A stretch of DNA of 10,531 nt from assembly GCA_025351985.1 (NCBI GenBank), contig JANXUW010000326.1, positions 1 through 10,531 of the forward strand, given 5' to 3'. Below, one piece after another: positions 1 through 6,371 of this stretch. Below the pieces are notes generated by a model, which was not told where the DNA came from, ran no database searches, and saw only the letters and a program-made list of their open reading frames with translations. Numbering within the stretch: position 1 is the stretch's first letter; every line of letters begins with the position of its first letter. This DNA comes from Pseudolysobacter sp. (GTDB lineage: Bacteria > Pseudomonadota > Gammaproteobacteria > Xanthomonadales > Rhodanobacteraceae). The position numbers were made by a program, and so were the translations under genes.

Positions 1-601
1 TCGGCCGTTCTTCACGAGCCAGTCGTAGATCACGCGCGACAGATAATTGATGTCGGCATGTGGCGTAAAATTCTTTCTTCGCGTCTTTTTCTTCGACACG
101 CGCACGGCTGAAACCGGTGCCGACCGGATCGATGAATACGAGGTCTGTGAAGTCCAGCCATGTACCCGGATTGTCCATCGCTGTGGCAGGATCGGACGGA
201 CTATTGCCCTCGGCGCCGAACTGCACGCGTTTCGGCCCGAGCGCACCAAGATTCAGATACACCGAAGACGCCCCCGGCCCGCCGTTCAACGCAAACGTGA
301 TCGGTCGATCGCGACCCGGCATGGTGTAGGCGGTGAACATCACATCGGCGATGACCTTGCCTTTGTCATCAAGCACTGGCAACGATCCTACCGTTGCGTC
401 GTAATTGATTTTCTTGCCCCCGACCGTGGTGGTTTCGTGGATGGTCTTGTCGGCCGGAAACGGCGGCAACTTGCTGCCGTCCTCCTTGCCTGCGTCCTTG
501 GCATCTTTCGGCGCTTCGTCGGCGGCGCTCGCCAGGATCGGCGCAGTCGCGGTTACGATCAAACATGCCGCCATCGCGACGGTTAGAAAACGCTTGAACA
601 C
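1..601 (-). CDS. S10 serine carboxypeptidase-like exported protein, N-terminal part, apparent frameshift near its visible end
   Basis: Partial gene entering from the left edge; the catalytic Ser region (GESYG type) lies outside the window. The product starts MFKRFLTVAMAACLIV and has a typical Sec signal peptide (Lys/Arg, hydrophobic core, ASA before ADEAP). A Lys/Asp-rich linker follows, then the S10 oxyanion motif NGGPGASS near residues 111-118 and the family block FIDPVGTGFSRA near 157-168. S10 enzymes are secreted or periplasmic serine carboxypeptidases; the substrate cannot be told. The GTG start at 601 is chosen because AGGTGG sits 6 nt upstream and it gives a complete signal peptide; the next ATG (574) would remove the positive n-region. 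After KKEFY the original frame becomes rich in rare codons, while the neighbouring frame continues as HADINYLSRVIYDWL, which reads like the family. The likely cause is one extra base in the AAAA run at 67-70: a real disruption or a sequencing error. Confidence 0.85.
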   Translation of the reverse strand, partial: MFKRFLTVAMAACLIVTATAPILASAADEAPKDAKDAGKEDGSKLPPFPADKTIHETTTVGGKKINYDATVGSLPVLDDKGKVIADVMFTAYTMPGRDRPITFALNGGPGASSVYLNLGALGPKRVQFGAEGNSPSDPATAMDNPGTWLDFTDLVFIDPVGTGFSRARVEEKDAKKEFYATCRHQLSVARDLRLAREERP

Positions 602-607
602 GGGTTA

Positions 608-613
608 CCACCT
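608..613 (-). promoter_or_regulatory. Ribosome binding site deciding the GTG start of the S10 gene
   Basis: On the minus strand AGGTGG lies 6 nt before the GTG at 601. It is a near-consensus Shine-Dalgarno sequence and supports GTG over the internal ATG at 574. The rest of 614-744 holds no gene I can support. It does contain a 10-bp direct repeat, CGCGCTGCGG at 692-701 and 707-716, of unknown meaning. Confidence 0.7.
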
Positions 614-744
614 AAAGTCGGTTGTCAGCAGAATGAATCAGGGTAGTCGCATCTGCATCGACAACGATGTGCCAGAAGACATGCAACACATCGCGCTGCG
701 GTGACACGCGCTGCGGCATGTTCGGACAATTGCGATTGCAAACC

Positions 745-793
745 CACTCGCCGCGCAAGCGAGTGAGGCACCTGATGACGGCAGGCGCCTCAC
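745..793 (-). terminator. Tandem overlapping hairpins downstream of the lipoprotein gene
   Basis: Read on the minus strand, the lipoprotein stop codon is followed after 9 nt by a 12-bp stem with one mismatch (arms 763-774 and 782-793, loop 775-781). A second stem follows (arms 745-751 and 759-765, 7 bp, loop 752-758) that shares three bases with the first, so the two compete. Only a short TTT follows, so this is not a textbook intrinsic terminator. The position directly after a gene end and before the next gene on the same strand makes termination or mRNA 3'-end protection the likely role. Confidence 0.5.
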
Positions 794-802
794 CAACTCA
801 AT

Positions 803-1252
803 CTAGTGCGTTTGCGCCGTGGCATTTTTCTCGTTGAAATAGACGCGTGCACGAGCGCTTTCTTCCGCTTTCGGATGGTATTCCTGCCACTCATCCTGCT
901 CGGTCTTGCGATAACGAATCACGTTCTTTTCGACATCGATCTGATAGAACGGAAACACTTCACGCAAGTTGAAAAACGCGGCCGGCGCAAAAAAAATGAT
1001 GTCGACCGCCAGATGTCCGCCTTTGAAACTCAGCGGAAGTATTCCGTAAAACGGTTCGAAGCCAGTCTCGACGGCTTTGAACTCGTAGTTGCCGAAGCTA
1101 GTGCCCTTGAGTTTTTCGCTGGCCGGCAAGGTGAAATGTTTTTCCCTGACGGCCACTGTGGTTCCCGGATGCGGCGAGGTGATGGTGGTGACGGATGAGC
1201 ACGCTGCAAGCAACAGCGTCGCCATTGCGGCGAAGCAGATTGATGTTTTCAT
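803..1252 (-). CDS. Small putative outer-membrane lipoprotein of unknown function
   Basis: A 149-residue product beginning MKTSICFAAMATLLLAACSS, a lipoprotein signal peptide with lipobox LAAC and the acylated Cys at residue 18. Ser at +2 predicts outer-membrane sorting under the usual rule. The ATG at 1252 is preferred over one 48 bp upstream because it starts the signal peptide directly and has AGGGG just ahead. The start of the mature part (ITSPHPGTTVAV, about 24-35) weakly recalls PEGA-type beta-repeat lipoproteins. A hydrophobic, Phe-rich stretch at about 86-104 follows, then a charged C-terminus. I do not recognise the family. It is divergent from ybeZ across a 173-bp gap and ends ahead of a hairpin pair, so it is probably monocistronic. 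As a lipoprotein it would be a substrate of whatever N-acyltransferase the cell uses. Confidence 0.8.
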   Translation of the reverse strand: MKTSICFAAMATLLLAACSSVTTITSPHPGTTVAVREKHFTLPASEKLKGTSFGNYEFKAVETGFEPFYGILPLSFKGGHLAVDIIFFAPAAFFNLREVFPFYQIDVEKNVIRYRKTEQDEWQEYHPKAEESARARVYFNEKNATAQTH

Positions 1253-1333
1253 TTTTCCCCTGATCCCTGATTGCTGAAGTTCGGCCAGCTTGAGTTCCAT
1301 AACGCCGGCCTCGCGGTGATACTACCGTTTTGC

Positions 1334-1382
1334 ATGCCACGACCATAGCGTCGCGTGCAGCGCATGCTGATCGTCGTGGCGT
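1334..1382. promoter_or_regulatory. Inverted repeat in the lipoprotein/ybeZ divergent region
   Basis: Arms GCCACGAC (1336-1343) and GTCGTGGC (1373-1380) are perfect complements, extended by one G-T wobble and one more pair to 1334/1382. The 29-nt interior contains a small stem, CGTGC/GCATG with loop AGC (1354-1366, one wobble). It ends 43 nt before the ybeZ ATG. It could be a leader structure of ybeZ mRNA or a protein-binding site in the divergent promoter region. I see no convincing -35/-10 pair. Confidence 0.35.
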
Positions 1383-1425
1383 CAAGCAGTAGCGCATCGC
1401 CCCGCGCACGCGTTACCCTGATCGT

Positions 1426-2466
1426 ATGACCGAAATCACCCATCGCGACCTCGCGCTCGACCCCGAGGACAACGAACGCCTGGCCAATCTGTGCGGGCCT
1501 TTCGACGAACACCTGCGCCAGATCGAATTGCGCCTCGGCGTCGAGATCAATCATCGCGGCAACCTGTTTCGTATACTCGGAGCCGAGCATTCCACCAGCC
1601 TCGCTGCAAAAGTGCTGCGCGACCTCTACGACGGCACCGAAGATGAACCGTTGACCGCGCATAACCTGAACTTGTACCTGCAGGAATCGGGCATCGAGGA
1701 ACTCGACGCGCGCGCCGCCGAAGGTGCACAGGAAATCACGATCAAGGTGAAACGCGGCGTGGTGAAGGGCCGCGGCCCGAACCAGCAACGCTATCTGCAT
1801 GCGATCGCCACGCACGACATCAATTTCGGCGTCGGCCCGGCCGGCACCGGCAAAACTTACCTCGCCGTGGCGATGGCCGTGGAAGCGCTCGAATCGAATC
1901 GCGTGCAGCGTTTGATCCTGGTACGCCCGGCGGTCGAGGCTGGCGAAAAACTCGGTTTCCTGCCGGGCGATCTGAGCCAGAAAGTCGATCCGTATTTGCG
2001 TCCGCTGTACGACGCGCTGTACGAAATGCTCGGCTTCGAAAAAGTCAGCAAGCTGATCGAGCGCAACGTGATCGAAGTCGCGCCGCTGGCCTACATGCGC
2101 GGACGCACACTCAACGATTCGTTCGTGATTCTCGACGAAGCGCAGAACACCACGGTCGAGCAGATGAAGATGTTCCTGACGCGGCTGGGTTTCGGCTCGA
2201 ACGCGGTCATCACCGGCGACGTCACGCAGATCGATCTGCCGAAACACCAGACCTCCGGCTTGCGTCAGGCAATCGAAATCCTGCGCGACGTGAACGGCAT
2301 CAACTTCACTTTTTTCACCGCCAAAGACGTCGTGCGTCATCCGCTGGTGCAACGCATCGTGCGCGCCTACGAGGCTTTTGATCTGCAAAGTTCGCAGCAG
2401 GAAGCGCAGCGCAAGGCGGAACAGGCAAAACGTCGCGGTGAAAACAGCGGCGAGACCGCATCATGA
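1426..2466 (+). CDS. ybeZ: PhoH-family P-loop ATPase YbeZ
   Basis: A 346-residue cytosolic NTPase of the PhoH/YbeZ family, about the usual length. The N-terminal 110 residues are the YbeZ-type RNA-binding-like region (DEHLRQIELRLGVEI near 28-42). Walker A is GPAGTGKT at 137-144, Walker B VILDEAQ at 234-240, and ITGDVTQIDLP near 262-272 is a further family motif. In characterised bacteria YbeZ partners the endonuclease YbeY in 16S rRNA processing and ribosome quality control, and it has RNA-helicase-like features. It is the first gene of the ybeZ-ybeY-ybeX run; ybeY starts 35 bp after its stop. In E. coli miaB precedes ybeZ, but here a divergent lipoprotein gene does. No clear Shine-Dalgarno precedes the ATG; the start is supported by the family-like N-terminus. 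Confidence 0.97.
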   Translation: MTEITHRDLALDPEDNERLANLCGPFDEHLRQIELRLGVEINHRGNLFRILGAEHSTSLAAKVLRDLYDGTEDEPLTAHNLNLYLQESGIEELDARAAEGAQEITIKVKRGVVKGRGPNQQRYLHAIATHDINFGVGPAGTGKTYLAVAMAVEALESNRVQRLILVRPAVEAGEKLGFLPGDLSQKVDPYLRPLYDALYEMLGFEKVSKLIERNVIEVAPLAYMRGRTLNDSFVILDEAQNTTVEQMKMFLTRLGFGSNAVITGDVTQIDLPKHQTSGLRQAIEILRDVNGINFTFFTAKDVVRHPLVQRIVRAYEAFDLQSSQQEAQRKAEQAKRRGENSGETAS

Positions 2467-2501
2467 TAAATCCGCGTCCGCGTTGTCGCGATCAATAAAC
2501 G

Positions 2502-2951
2502 ATGCTGCAACTTCATCTTTCGTACGCAGTATCCCGCGCTGGAATTCCGGCGGCAACCTCTTTTCGACACTGGGTTACAGCGACGTTGCAACAGCAACGC
2601 CGGCGTTCGGCAGAACTGTCGATACGTCTCGTCGATAGCGTGGAAGGTCGCGAACTCAATCGGCAATATCGCGGCAAGGACTACGCCACCAATGTGTTGT
2701 CGTTTCCGGTCGAGCTGCCGCCCGGCATCAAATTGCCACTGCTTGGTGACCTCGTGATCTGCGCGCCGGTGGTAGCGCGCGAGGCGGCGGAGCAAGACAA
2801 AAAACGGCGCGATCATTACGCCCACTTGACCGTGCATGGCGTGCTGCATCTGCTCGGTCACGATCACGAAATCGAGGCCGACGCCGAGCGCATGGAGGCG
2901 ATCGAACGGCGCGTCCTGCATCGTTTTGGCATAGGCGATCCCTATGCGTGA
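2502..2951 (+). CDS. ybeY: Endoribonuclease YbeY (rRNA maturation factor)
   Basis: A 149-residue zinc-dependent single-strand endoribonuclease that acts in 16S rRNA 3'-end maturation and disposal of defective 70S ribosomes. The signature HGVLHLLGHDH runs from 112 to 122, giving zinc ligands His112, His116 and His122. The Tyr usual before the Asp is His here, a conservative change that leaves the ligands intact. Other family blocks are LNRQYRGKDYATNVLSFP near 52-69 and the LGDLVIC strand near 80-86. The ATG at 2502 is the only sensible start, because an in-frame TAA lies at 2496-2498. No good Shine-Dalgarno is visible, which suggests dependence on translation of ybeZ upstream. It is probably co-transcribed with ybeZ; a long AT-rich gap separates it from ybeX. 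Confidence 0.96.
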   Translation: MLQLHLSYAVSRAGIPAATSFRHWVTATLQQQRRRSAELSIRLVDSVEGRELNRQYRGKDYATNVLSFPVELPPGIKLPLLGDLVICAPVVAREAAEQDKKRRDHYAHLTVHGVLHLLGHDHEIEADAERMEAIERRVLHRFGIGDPYA

Positions 2952-3036
2952 GATGAATGCGATGCATGCAACTACGCAAACGCGACATTCGTCTGTGAAC
3001 AATTTTATCCTCAAAACTCGGGCACTTGTGTATCTA

Positions 3037-3054
3037 TTTCATAAGGTTATGAAA
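3037..3054. promoter_or_regulatory. Perfect inverted repeat in the ybeY-ybeX gap (upstream copy)
   Basis: TTTCATAA, GG, TTATGAAA: 8-bp perfect arms with a 2-nt centre. It lies in an AT-rich stretch of an otherwise GC-rich region and overlaps a weak sigma70-like pair (TTGTGT at 3026-3031, TATGAA at 3048-3053, 16-bp spacer). The short centre suits a dimeric regulator's operator better than an RNA hairpin. The regulator is unknown. Confidence 0.45.
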
Positions 3055-3080
3055 ATGCGATTACTTGCGAATTTCTGAGT

Positions 3081-3100
3081 TGTACCTAACTTCAGGTACA
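3081..3100. promoter_or_regulatory. Perfect inverted repeat just upstream of ybeX
   Basis: TGTACCT, AACTTC, AGGTACA: 7-bp perfect arms around 6 nt, ending 38 nt before the ybeX ATG. Its right arm overlaps a possible -10 element (TACACT at 3097-3102), so a bound protein there could block transcription of ybeX and the gene after it. No T-run follows, so a terminator for ybeY is unlikely. Its centre lies 45 bp from that of the repeat at 3037-3054. Confidence 0.45.
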
Positions 3101-3138
3101 CTAATACGTCCGCCCCACGGGCATGACTCCGAACATCC

Positions 3139-3987
3139 ATGAGCGAGGACCACCCTAGTCCCCCTGCCCCCAAATCCTGGTTCGCGCGTCTCGGCCAAGC
3201 CTTCTCCGGCGAGCCGCGCAGCCGCGAAGAGTTGATCGAGGAATTGCGCACCGCCCAGGCCAACGGCCTGCTCAGCAACGACACCTTGTCGATGCTCGAA
3301 GGTGCGATCGAAGTTTCCGAACTGCAAGTCAGCGACGTGATGGTGCCGCGTGCACAAATGGTGTCGGTGTCGGTGGATGCGGCGCTCGCCGAAATTCTCG
3401 ATATCGCGTTGTCGTCGGGCCACTCGCGTTTCCCTGCGCACGGCGAAGACAAGGACGACATCCTCGGCGTGCTGCTGGCGAAAGATCTGCTGCAATGTTT
3501 TGTCGAAGGTGCACCGGCCTGCGATATCCGCGCACTCGTGCGCCCGGTGATTCTGATTCCGGAGTCGAAGCGCCTCAACATCCTGCTCAAGGATTTCCGC
3601 CAGAGTCGCAATCACATGGCGATCGTGGTCGACGAATACGGCGGCGTCGCCGGGCTCATCACGATCGAGGACGTGCTGGAACAAATCGTCGGCGAGATCG
3701 ACGACGAACACGATGACGACGACCCGGCCGAACAGTTGCACATCCAGGCGCAGGCCGACGGTGCGTATCTCGTCAGCGCGCTTACGCCGATCGCGGATTT
3801 CAACGACCATCTCGGCAGCAATTTCGGCGATGACGAATTCGATACCGTCGGCGGACTGGTCACCTCCGAAATCGGCCACTTGCCCGAGTCCGGCGAGGAA
3901 GCCGTGATCGGCCAGTTCAACTTTCAGGTGACCAAGGCCGACGACCGGCGCGTGCACCAGTTTTGCGTCCGCATCAACGAGGCTTGA
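3139..3987 (+). CDS. ybeX: YbeX/CorC-type CBS-domain protein
   Basis: A 282-residue soluble protein. The order is a short Pro-rich N-terminus, helical region (about 26-62), two CBS repeats (about 66-120 from DVMVPRAQMV, and about 130-187 containing AIVVDEYGGVAGLITIEDVLEQIVGEI), a run of acidic residues at 188-195, and a CorC/HlyC C-terminal domain (about 200-281, with DEFDTVGGLV). There is no N-terminal DUF21 membrane domain, so this is the cytosolic YbeX/CorC type, not a CNNM-like transporter. CBS pairs bind adenosine nucleotides. Family members are linked to Mg2+/Co2+ efflux tolerance and, in E. coli, to ribosome metabolism. It lacks an obvious Shine-Dalgarno. Unlike the compact operon seen in many relatives it sits 187 bp from ybeY and may have its own promoter; it is tightly joined to the following Lnb-like gene. 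Confidence 0.95.
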   Translation: MSEDHPSPPAPKSWFARLGQAFSGEPRSREELIEELRTAQANGLLSNDTLSMLEGAIEVSELQVSDVMVPRAQMVSVSVDAALAEILDIALSSGHSRFPAHGEDKDDILGVLLAKDLLQCFVEGAPACDIRALVRPVILIPESKRLNILLKDFRQSRNHMAIVVDEYGGVAGLITIEDVLEQIVGEIDDEHDDDDPAEQLHIQAQADGAYLVSALTPIADFNDHLGSNFGDDEFDTVGGLVTSEIGHLPESGEEAVIGQFNFQVTKADDRRVHQFCVRINEA

Positions 3988-3988
3988 G

Positions 3989-5254
3989 GTGCGCTTCAAC
4001 GTTCCGCATCGCCGTTTCCTGTCGCTGATCGCCCGTTTTCTCCTGCTGTTTTTTCCGTTCACCCTCGGCCATGCCGTCGAGGCGAACTGGACATCCGGCC
4101 AGCCTGGCGAAAATCTCGACATCGCGTTGATCACGTTTGGCCCCGGCGAGGAAATCTGGGAACGGTTCGGCCACAACGCGCTGCTGGTCGAAGACCGCAA
4201 CACCGGCGAGGCGCTCACCTACAACTACGGTATCTTCGATTTCGGCGAAAGCGATTTCATGCCGAACTTCCTGCGCGGCATCATGCGGTATCGCATGGAC
4301 GTCAACGACGCCGATCGCGATTTGGCCGTTTATGTGGCCGAAGGACGTTCGGTTCAGCGCCAGGATCTGAACCTCAGTCCGCCGCAGCGGCTCAAGCTCG
4401 ATCAGTTCCTGCAGTGGAATCTGCGACCCGAAAATGCGCATTATCGTTACGATTATTTTCGCAGCAATTGCTCCACCAAGGTGCGCGATGCGCTGAATCT
4501 CGCGCTCGGCGATGCGCTGCACCTGCAGACCGCGTCGCCGTCGCGCGGCTTCAGTTATCGCATGGACGCACTGCGTCTGATGCGCCCGGAATTTGGGGCA
4601 ATGATCGGCATGGACATCGGCCTCGGCCCGCTCGCCGACCAGCGCCTGTCGTTCTGGGACGAAAGTTTTGTGCCGACCGAACTCATGCGCCATCTGCGTG
4701 AGCTCAGCGTGCGCGACGATGCCGGCCAGAGCGTGCCGCTGGTCGCGCGCGATATGCTGTTGGCCAAGGCGGCGATTCCCGATCCGCCGGAATTCGCGCC
4801 GTATTGGGTCTGGCAATTTTTCGCGATCGGGATCTCTTTTTCACTGCTGCTGATCTGGCTCGCAAAACGTCGCGATCGATCCTGGGCGCGCTACAGTCTC
4901 GCCACGCTGAGCAGTATCAGCGTACTCATAATCGGCCTATCCGGCTTGCTGCTGATCGCGCTGTGGGCCTTCACCGAACACCAGTTCGCGTGGCGCAACG
5001 AAAATCTGCTGCTGTTTAATCCGCTATGCCTGTTGCTGTTGCCGAGCTGGATCGCAAGCGCGCGTGCACGCTGGTTGCCGAGCCGTTTTGCACGATACCT
5101 GACCGTGCTGATCGTCGTGCTCGCGGCATTCGCCTGGTTCGCCAAGATTCTGCCGTGGTTTCCGCAGGACAATCGGCAGTGGATCGCGCTGCTGCTGCCA
5201 CTGCATGTGGCGTTGCTGGTGGCGCAAAACCACGCCAGAAATCGTCGTAGCTGA
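3989..5254 (+). CDS. DUF4105 / Lnb-type membrane protein: candidate lipoprotein N-acyltransferase in the usual lnt position
   Basis: A 421-residue protein. An N-terminal hydrophobic signal or anchor (about 8-29) precedes a periplasmic domain (about 40-268) with the DUF4105 hallmarks: ERFGHNALLVED at 58-69 (His62), YNYGIFDFG at 79-86 and YFRSNCSTKVRD at 156-167 (Cys161). The Cys/His arrangement suits an NlpC/P60-like catalytic pair. Five membrane spans follow (about 273-292, 308-328, 339-357, 368-390, 397-413). Between spans 2 and 3 lies a conserved-looking loop: His331, Asn337, Asn339 and Asn344-Pro345. This signal, periplasmic Cys domain and multi-span order is that of Lnb, the Bacteroides lipoprotein N-acyltransferase, after which, as I recall, the Pfam domain was renamed. 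The GTG start at 3989 is one base after the ybeX stop, with GAGG at 3979-3982 inside ybeX, so translation is coupled. In E. coli this slot holds lnt. Acyltransferase activity is inferred. Confidence 0.85.
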   Translation: MRFNVPHRRFLSLIARFLLLFFPFTLGHAVEANWTSGQPGENLDIALITFGPGEEIWERFGHNALLVEDRNTGEALTYNYGIFDFGESDFMPNFLRGIMRYRMDVNDADRDLAVYVAEGRSVQRQDLNLSPPQRLKLDQFLQWNLRPENAHYRYDYFRSNCSTKVRDALNLALGDALHLQTASPSRGFSYRMDALRLMRPEFGAMIGMDIGLGPLADQRLSFWDESFVPTELMRHLRELSVRDDAGQSVPLVARDMLLAKAAIPDPPEFAPYWVWQFFAIGISFSLLLIWLAKRRDRSWARYSLATLSSISVLIIGLSGLLLIALWAFTEHQFAWRNENLLLFNPLCLLLLPSWIASARARWLPSRFARYLTVLIVVLAAFAWFAKILPWFPQDNRQWIALLLPLHVALLVAQNHARNRRS

Positions 5255-5264
5255 TTCATCCCCC

Positions 5265-5293
5265 ATCGCGCGATAGAGCGCAGCGCTCGCGAT
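5265..5293. other. Nested inverted repeat between the Lnb-like gene and corA
   Basis: Outer arms ATCGCG (5265-5270) and CGCGAT (5288-5293) enclose an odd palindrome, GAGCGC-A-GCGCTC (5276-5288); the two share one base. It begins 10 nt after the stop codon of the Lnb-like gene. There is no T-run, so it is either a weak terminator or part of the corA leader. Confidence 0.35.
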
Positions 5294-5318
5294 TGCCGTT
5301 GCAACATCAACTGCGGCA

Positions 5319-5332
5319 TTATCCCGCGATAA
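5319..5332. promoter_or_regulatory. Short inverted repeat ahead of the corA ribosome binding site
   Basis: TTATC, CCGC, GATAA: 5-bp arms with a 4-nt loop, ending 7 nt before the GGAG Shine-Dalgarno (5340-5343) of corA. It could fold next to the ribosome binding site or be an operator half-site pair. At this length chance is a real possibility. Confidence 0.25.
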
Positions 5333-5350
5333 CGACAACGGAGTGCGCCC

Positions 5351-6352
5351 ATGATGTTGCCCAGCACGAGTCAACCGAACGAACCGATGGTGGTGAATTG
5401 CGCCGTCTATTCGAAAGAAACCGGACGCAAACTCGACGACATCACGATCGAGGCGATCAGCGATGTGCTACCGCGCACTGACTGTTTCGTCTGGGTCGGA
5501 TTGCACGAGCCCGACGAGGCCTTGCTCGAAAAACTGCAGGAGGAATTCGGCCTGCACGACCTCGCCATCGAAGACGCCCATCTTGCGCACCAACGGCCGA
5601 AGATCGAGGTCTACGGCGATTCGCTGTTCATCGTCATCCACACCGCACAGGTGGTCGAAGGCAAGATCCGTTTCGGCGAAACGCATATCTTCATCGGCCC
5701 ACGTTATTTCGTGACCGTGCGTCACGGCGCGTCGTTGTCGTATGCGCCCGCACGCAAGAGTTGCGAGCAGACGCCCGAGCTGCTCATGCTCGGCCCGAGT
5801 TACGTGCTGTATGCGGTGCTCGATTTCATCGTCGACAATTTCCTGCCGATCGTGAATACCTTCCAGGAAGAACTCACCGCGCTCGAGAAGGATATTTTTC
5901 ACGACACCTTTCGCCGCGAAACGCTCGAACGCCTGTATCGATTGAAACGCGAACTGGTGACGTTGCGCCTTGCGGTATCGCCGCTACAAGACATCCTCAA
6001 CCAGCTCACGCGTTTTTTTCCGAACCTGATCTGCGACGAAGTCCGCGTGTATCTGCGCGACGTATTCGATCACGCCGCACGCATCAGCGACGCCACCAAC
6101 GCGATGGGCGAACTGCTCAGCTCGGCGATGACGGTCAACATGTCGATGGTGACGGTGAGCCAGAACGAAGTGGTCAAACGCCTCGCCGGCTGGGCTGCGC
6201 TGCTCGCCGCGCCCACCCTTATCGCGAGCTGGTACGGCATGAATTTCCACAACATGCCGGAGCTTGAAAACGGCTACCACTACATGATCGGCGCCACCGT
6301 GCTGATCTGCACCAGCCTGTTCATTTGGCTCAAGCGCTCCAAGTGGTTGTAG
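5351..6352 (+). CDS. corA: CorA family Mg2+/Co2+ transport protein
   Basis: A 333-residue inner-membrane divalent-cation channel of the CorA family, near the usual length. A large cytosolic N-terminal domain (about 1-275) ends in the long stalk helix (about 225-290). Two C-terminal spans follow (about 278-295 and 310-327). The selectivity motif YGMNF has Gly296-Met297-Asn298, followed by the periplasmic loop with MPEL at 302-305. The C-terminus KRSKWL is positive, as expected for the cytosolic side. CorA pentamers take up Mg2+ (also Co2+ and Ni2+) down the membrane potential. GGAG at 5340-5343 fits the ATG at 5351; the second ATG at 5354 is also possible. It is 96 bp downstream of the Lnb-like gene on the same strand, so read-through is possible, but hairpins in the gap suggest partial separation. 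Confidence 0.97.
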   Translation: MMLPSTSQPNEPMVVNCAVYSKETGRKLDDITIEAISDVLPRTDCFVWVGLHEPDEALLEKLQEEFGLHDLAIEDAHLAHQRPKIEVYGDSLFIVIHTAQVVEGKIRFGETHIFIGPRYFVTVRHGASLSYAPARKSCEQTPELLMLGPSYVLYAVLDFIVDNFLPIVNTFQEELTALEKDIFHDTFRRETLERLYRLKRELVTLRLAVSPLQDILNQLTRFFPNLICDEVRVYLRDVFDHAARISDATNAMGELLSSAMTVNMSMVTVSQNEVVKRLAGWAALLAAPTLIASWYGMNFHNMPELENGYHYMIGATVLICTSLFIWLKRSKWL

Positions 6353-6371
6353 GGTTTGCGTCGATTCGATG

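Noticed and set aside
47..586. 179-codon plus-strand frame opposite the S10 gene
   Set aside because: Arg/His-rich shadow. The opposite strand has signal peptide, NGGPGASS and DPVGTGFSR motifs and a good ribosome binding site.
692..716. Direct repeat CGCGCTGCGG at 692-701 and 707-716 as a repeat array or operator
   Set aside because: Only two short GC-rich copies, no further units and no supporting context; chance cannot be excluded.
1253..1300. N-terminal extension of the lipoprotein starting MELKLAELQQ
   Set aside because: It would bury the lipoprotein signal peptide 16 residues in; the ATG at 1252 has its own AGGGG site.
1249..2388. 379-codon open frame on the minus strand opposite ybeZ
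   Set aside because: It is antisense to a confidently identified gene, its translation has no recognisable domain, and long antisense frames are expected at this GC content and codon bias.
3061..4218. 385-codon minus-strand frame across ybeX and the start of the Lnb-like gene
   Set aside because: Antisense shadow of two well-supported genes with no family-like sequence; the same applies to the 280-codon minus frame at 3974-4816.
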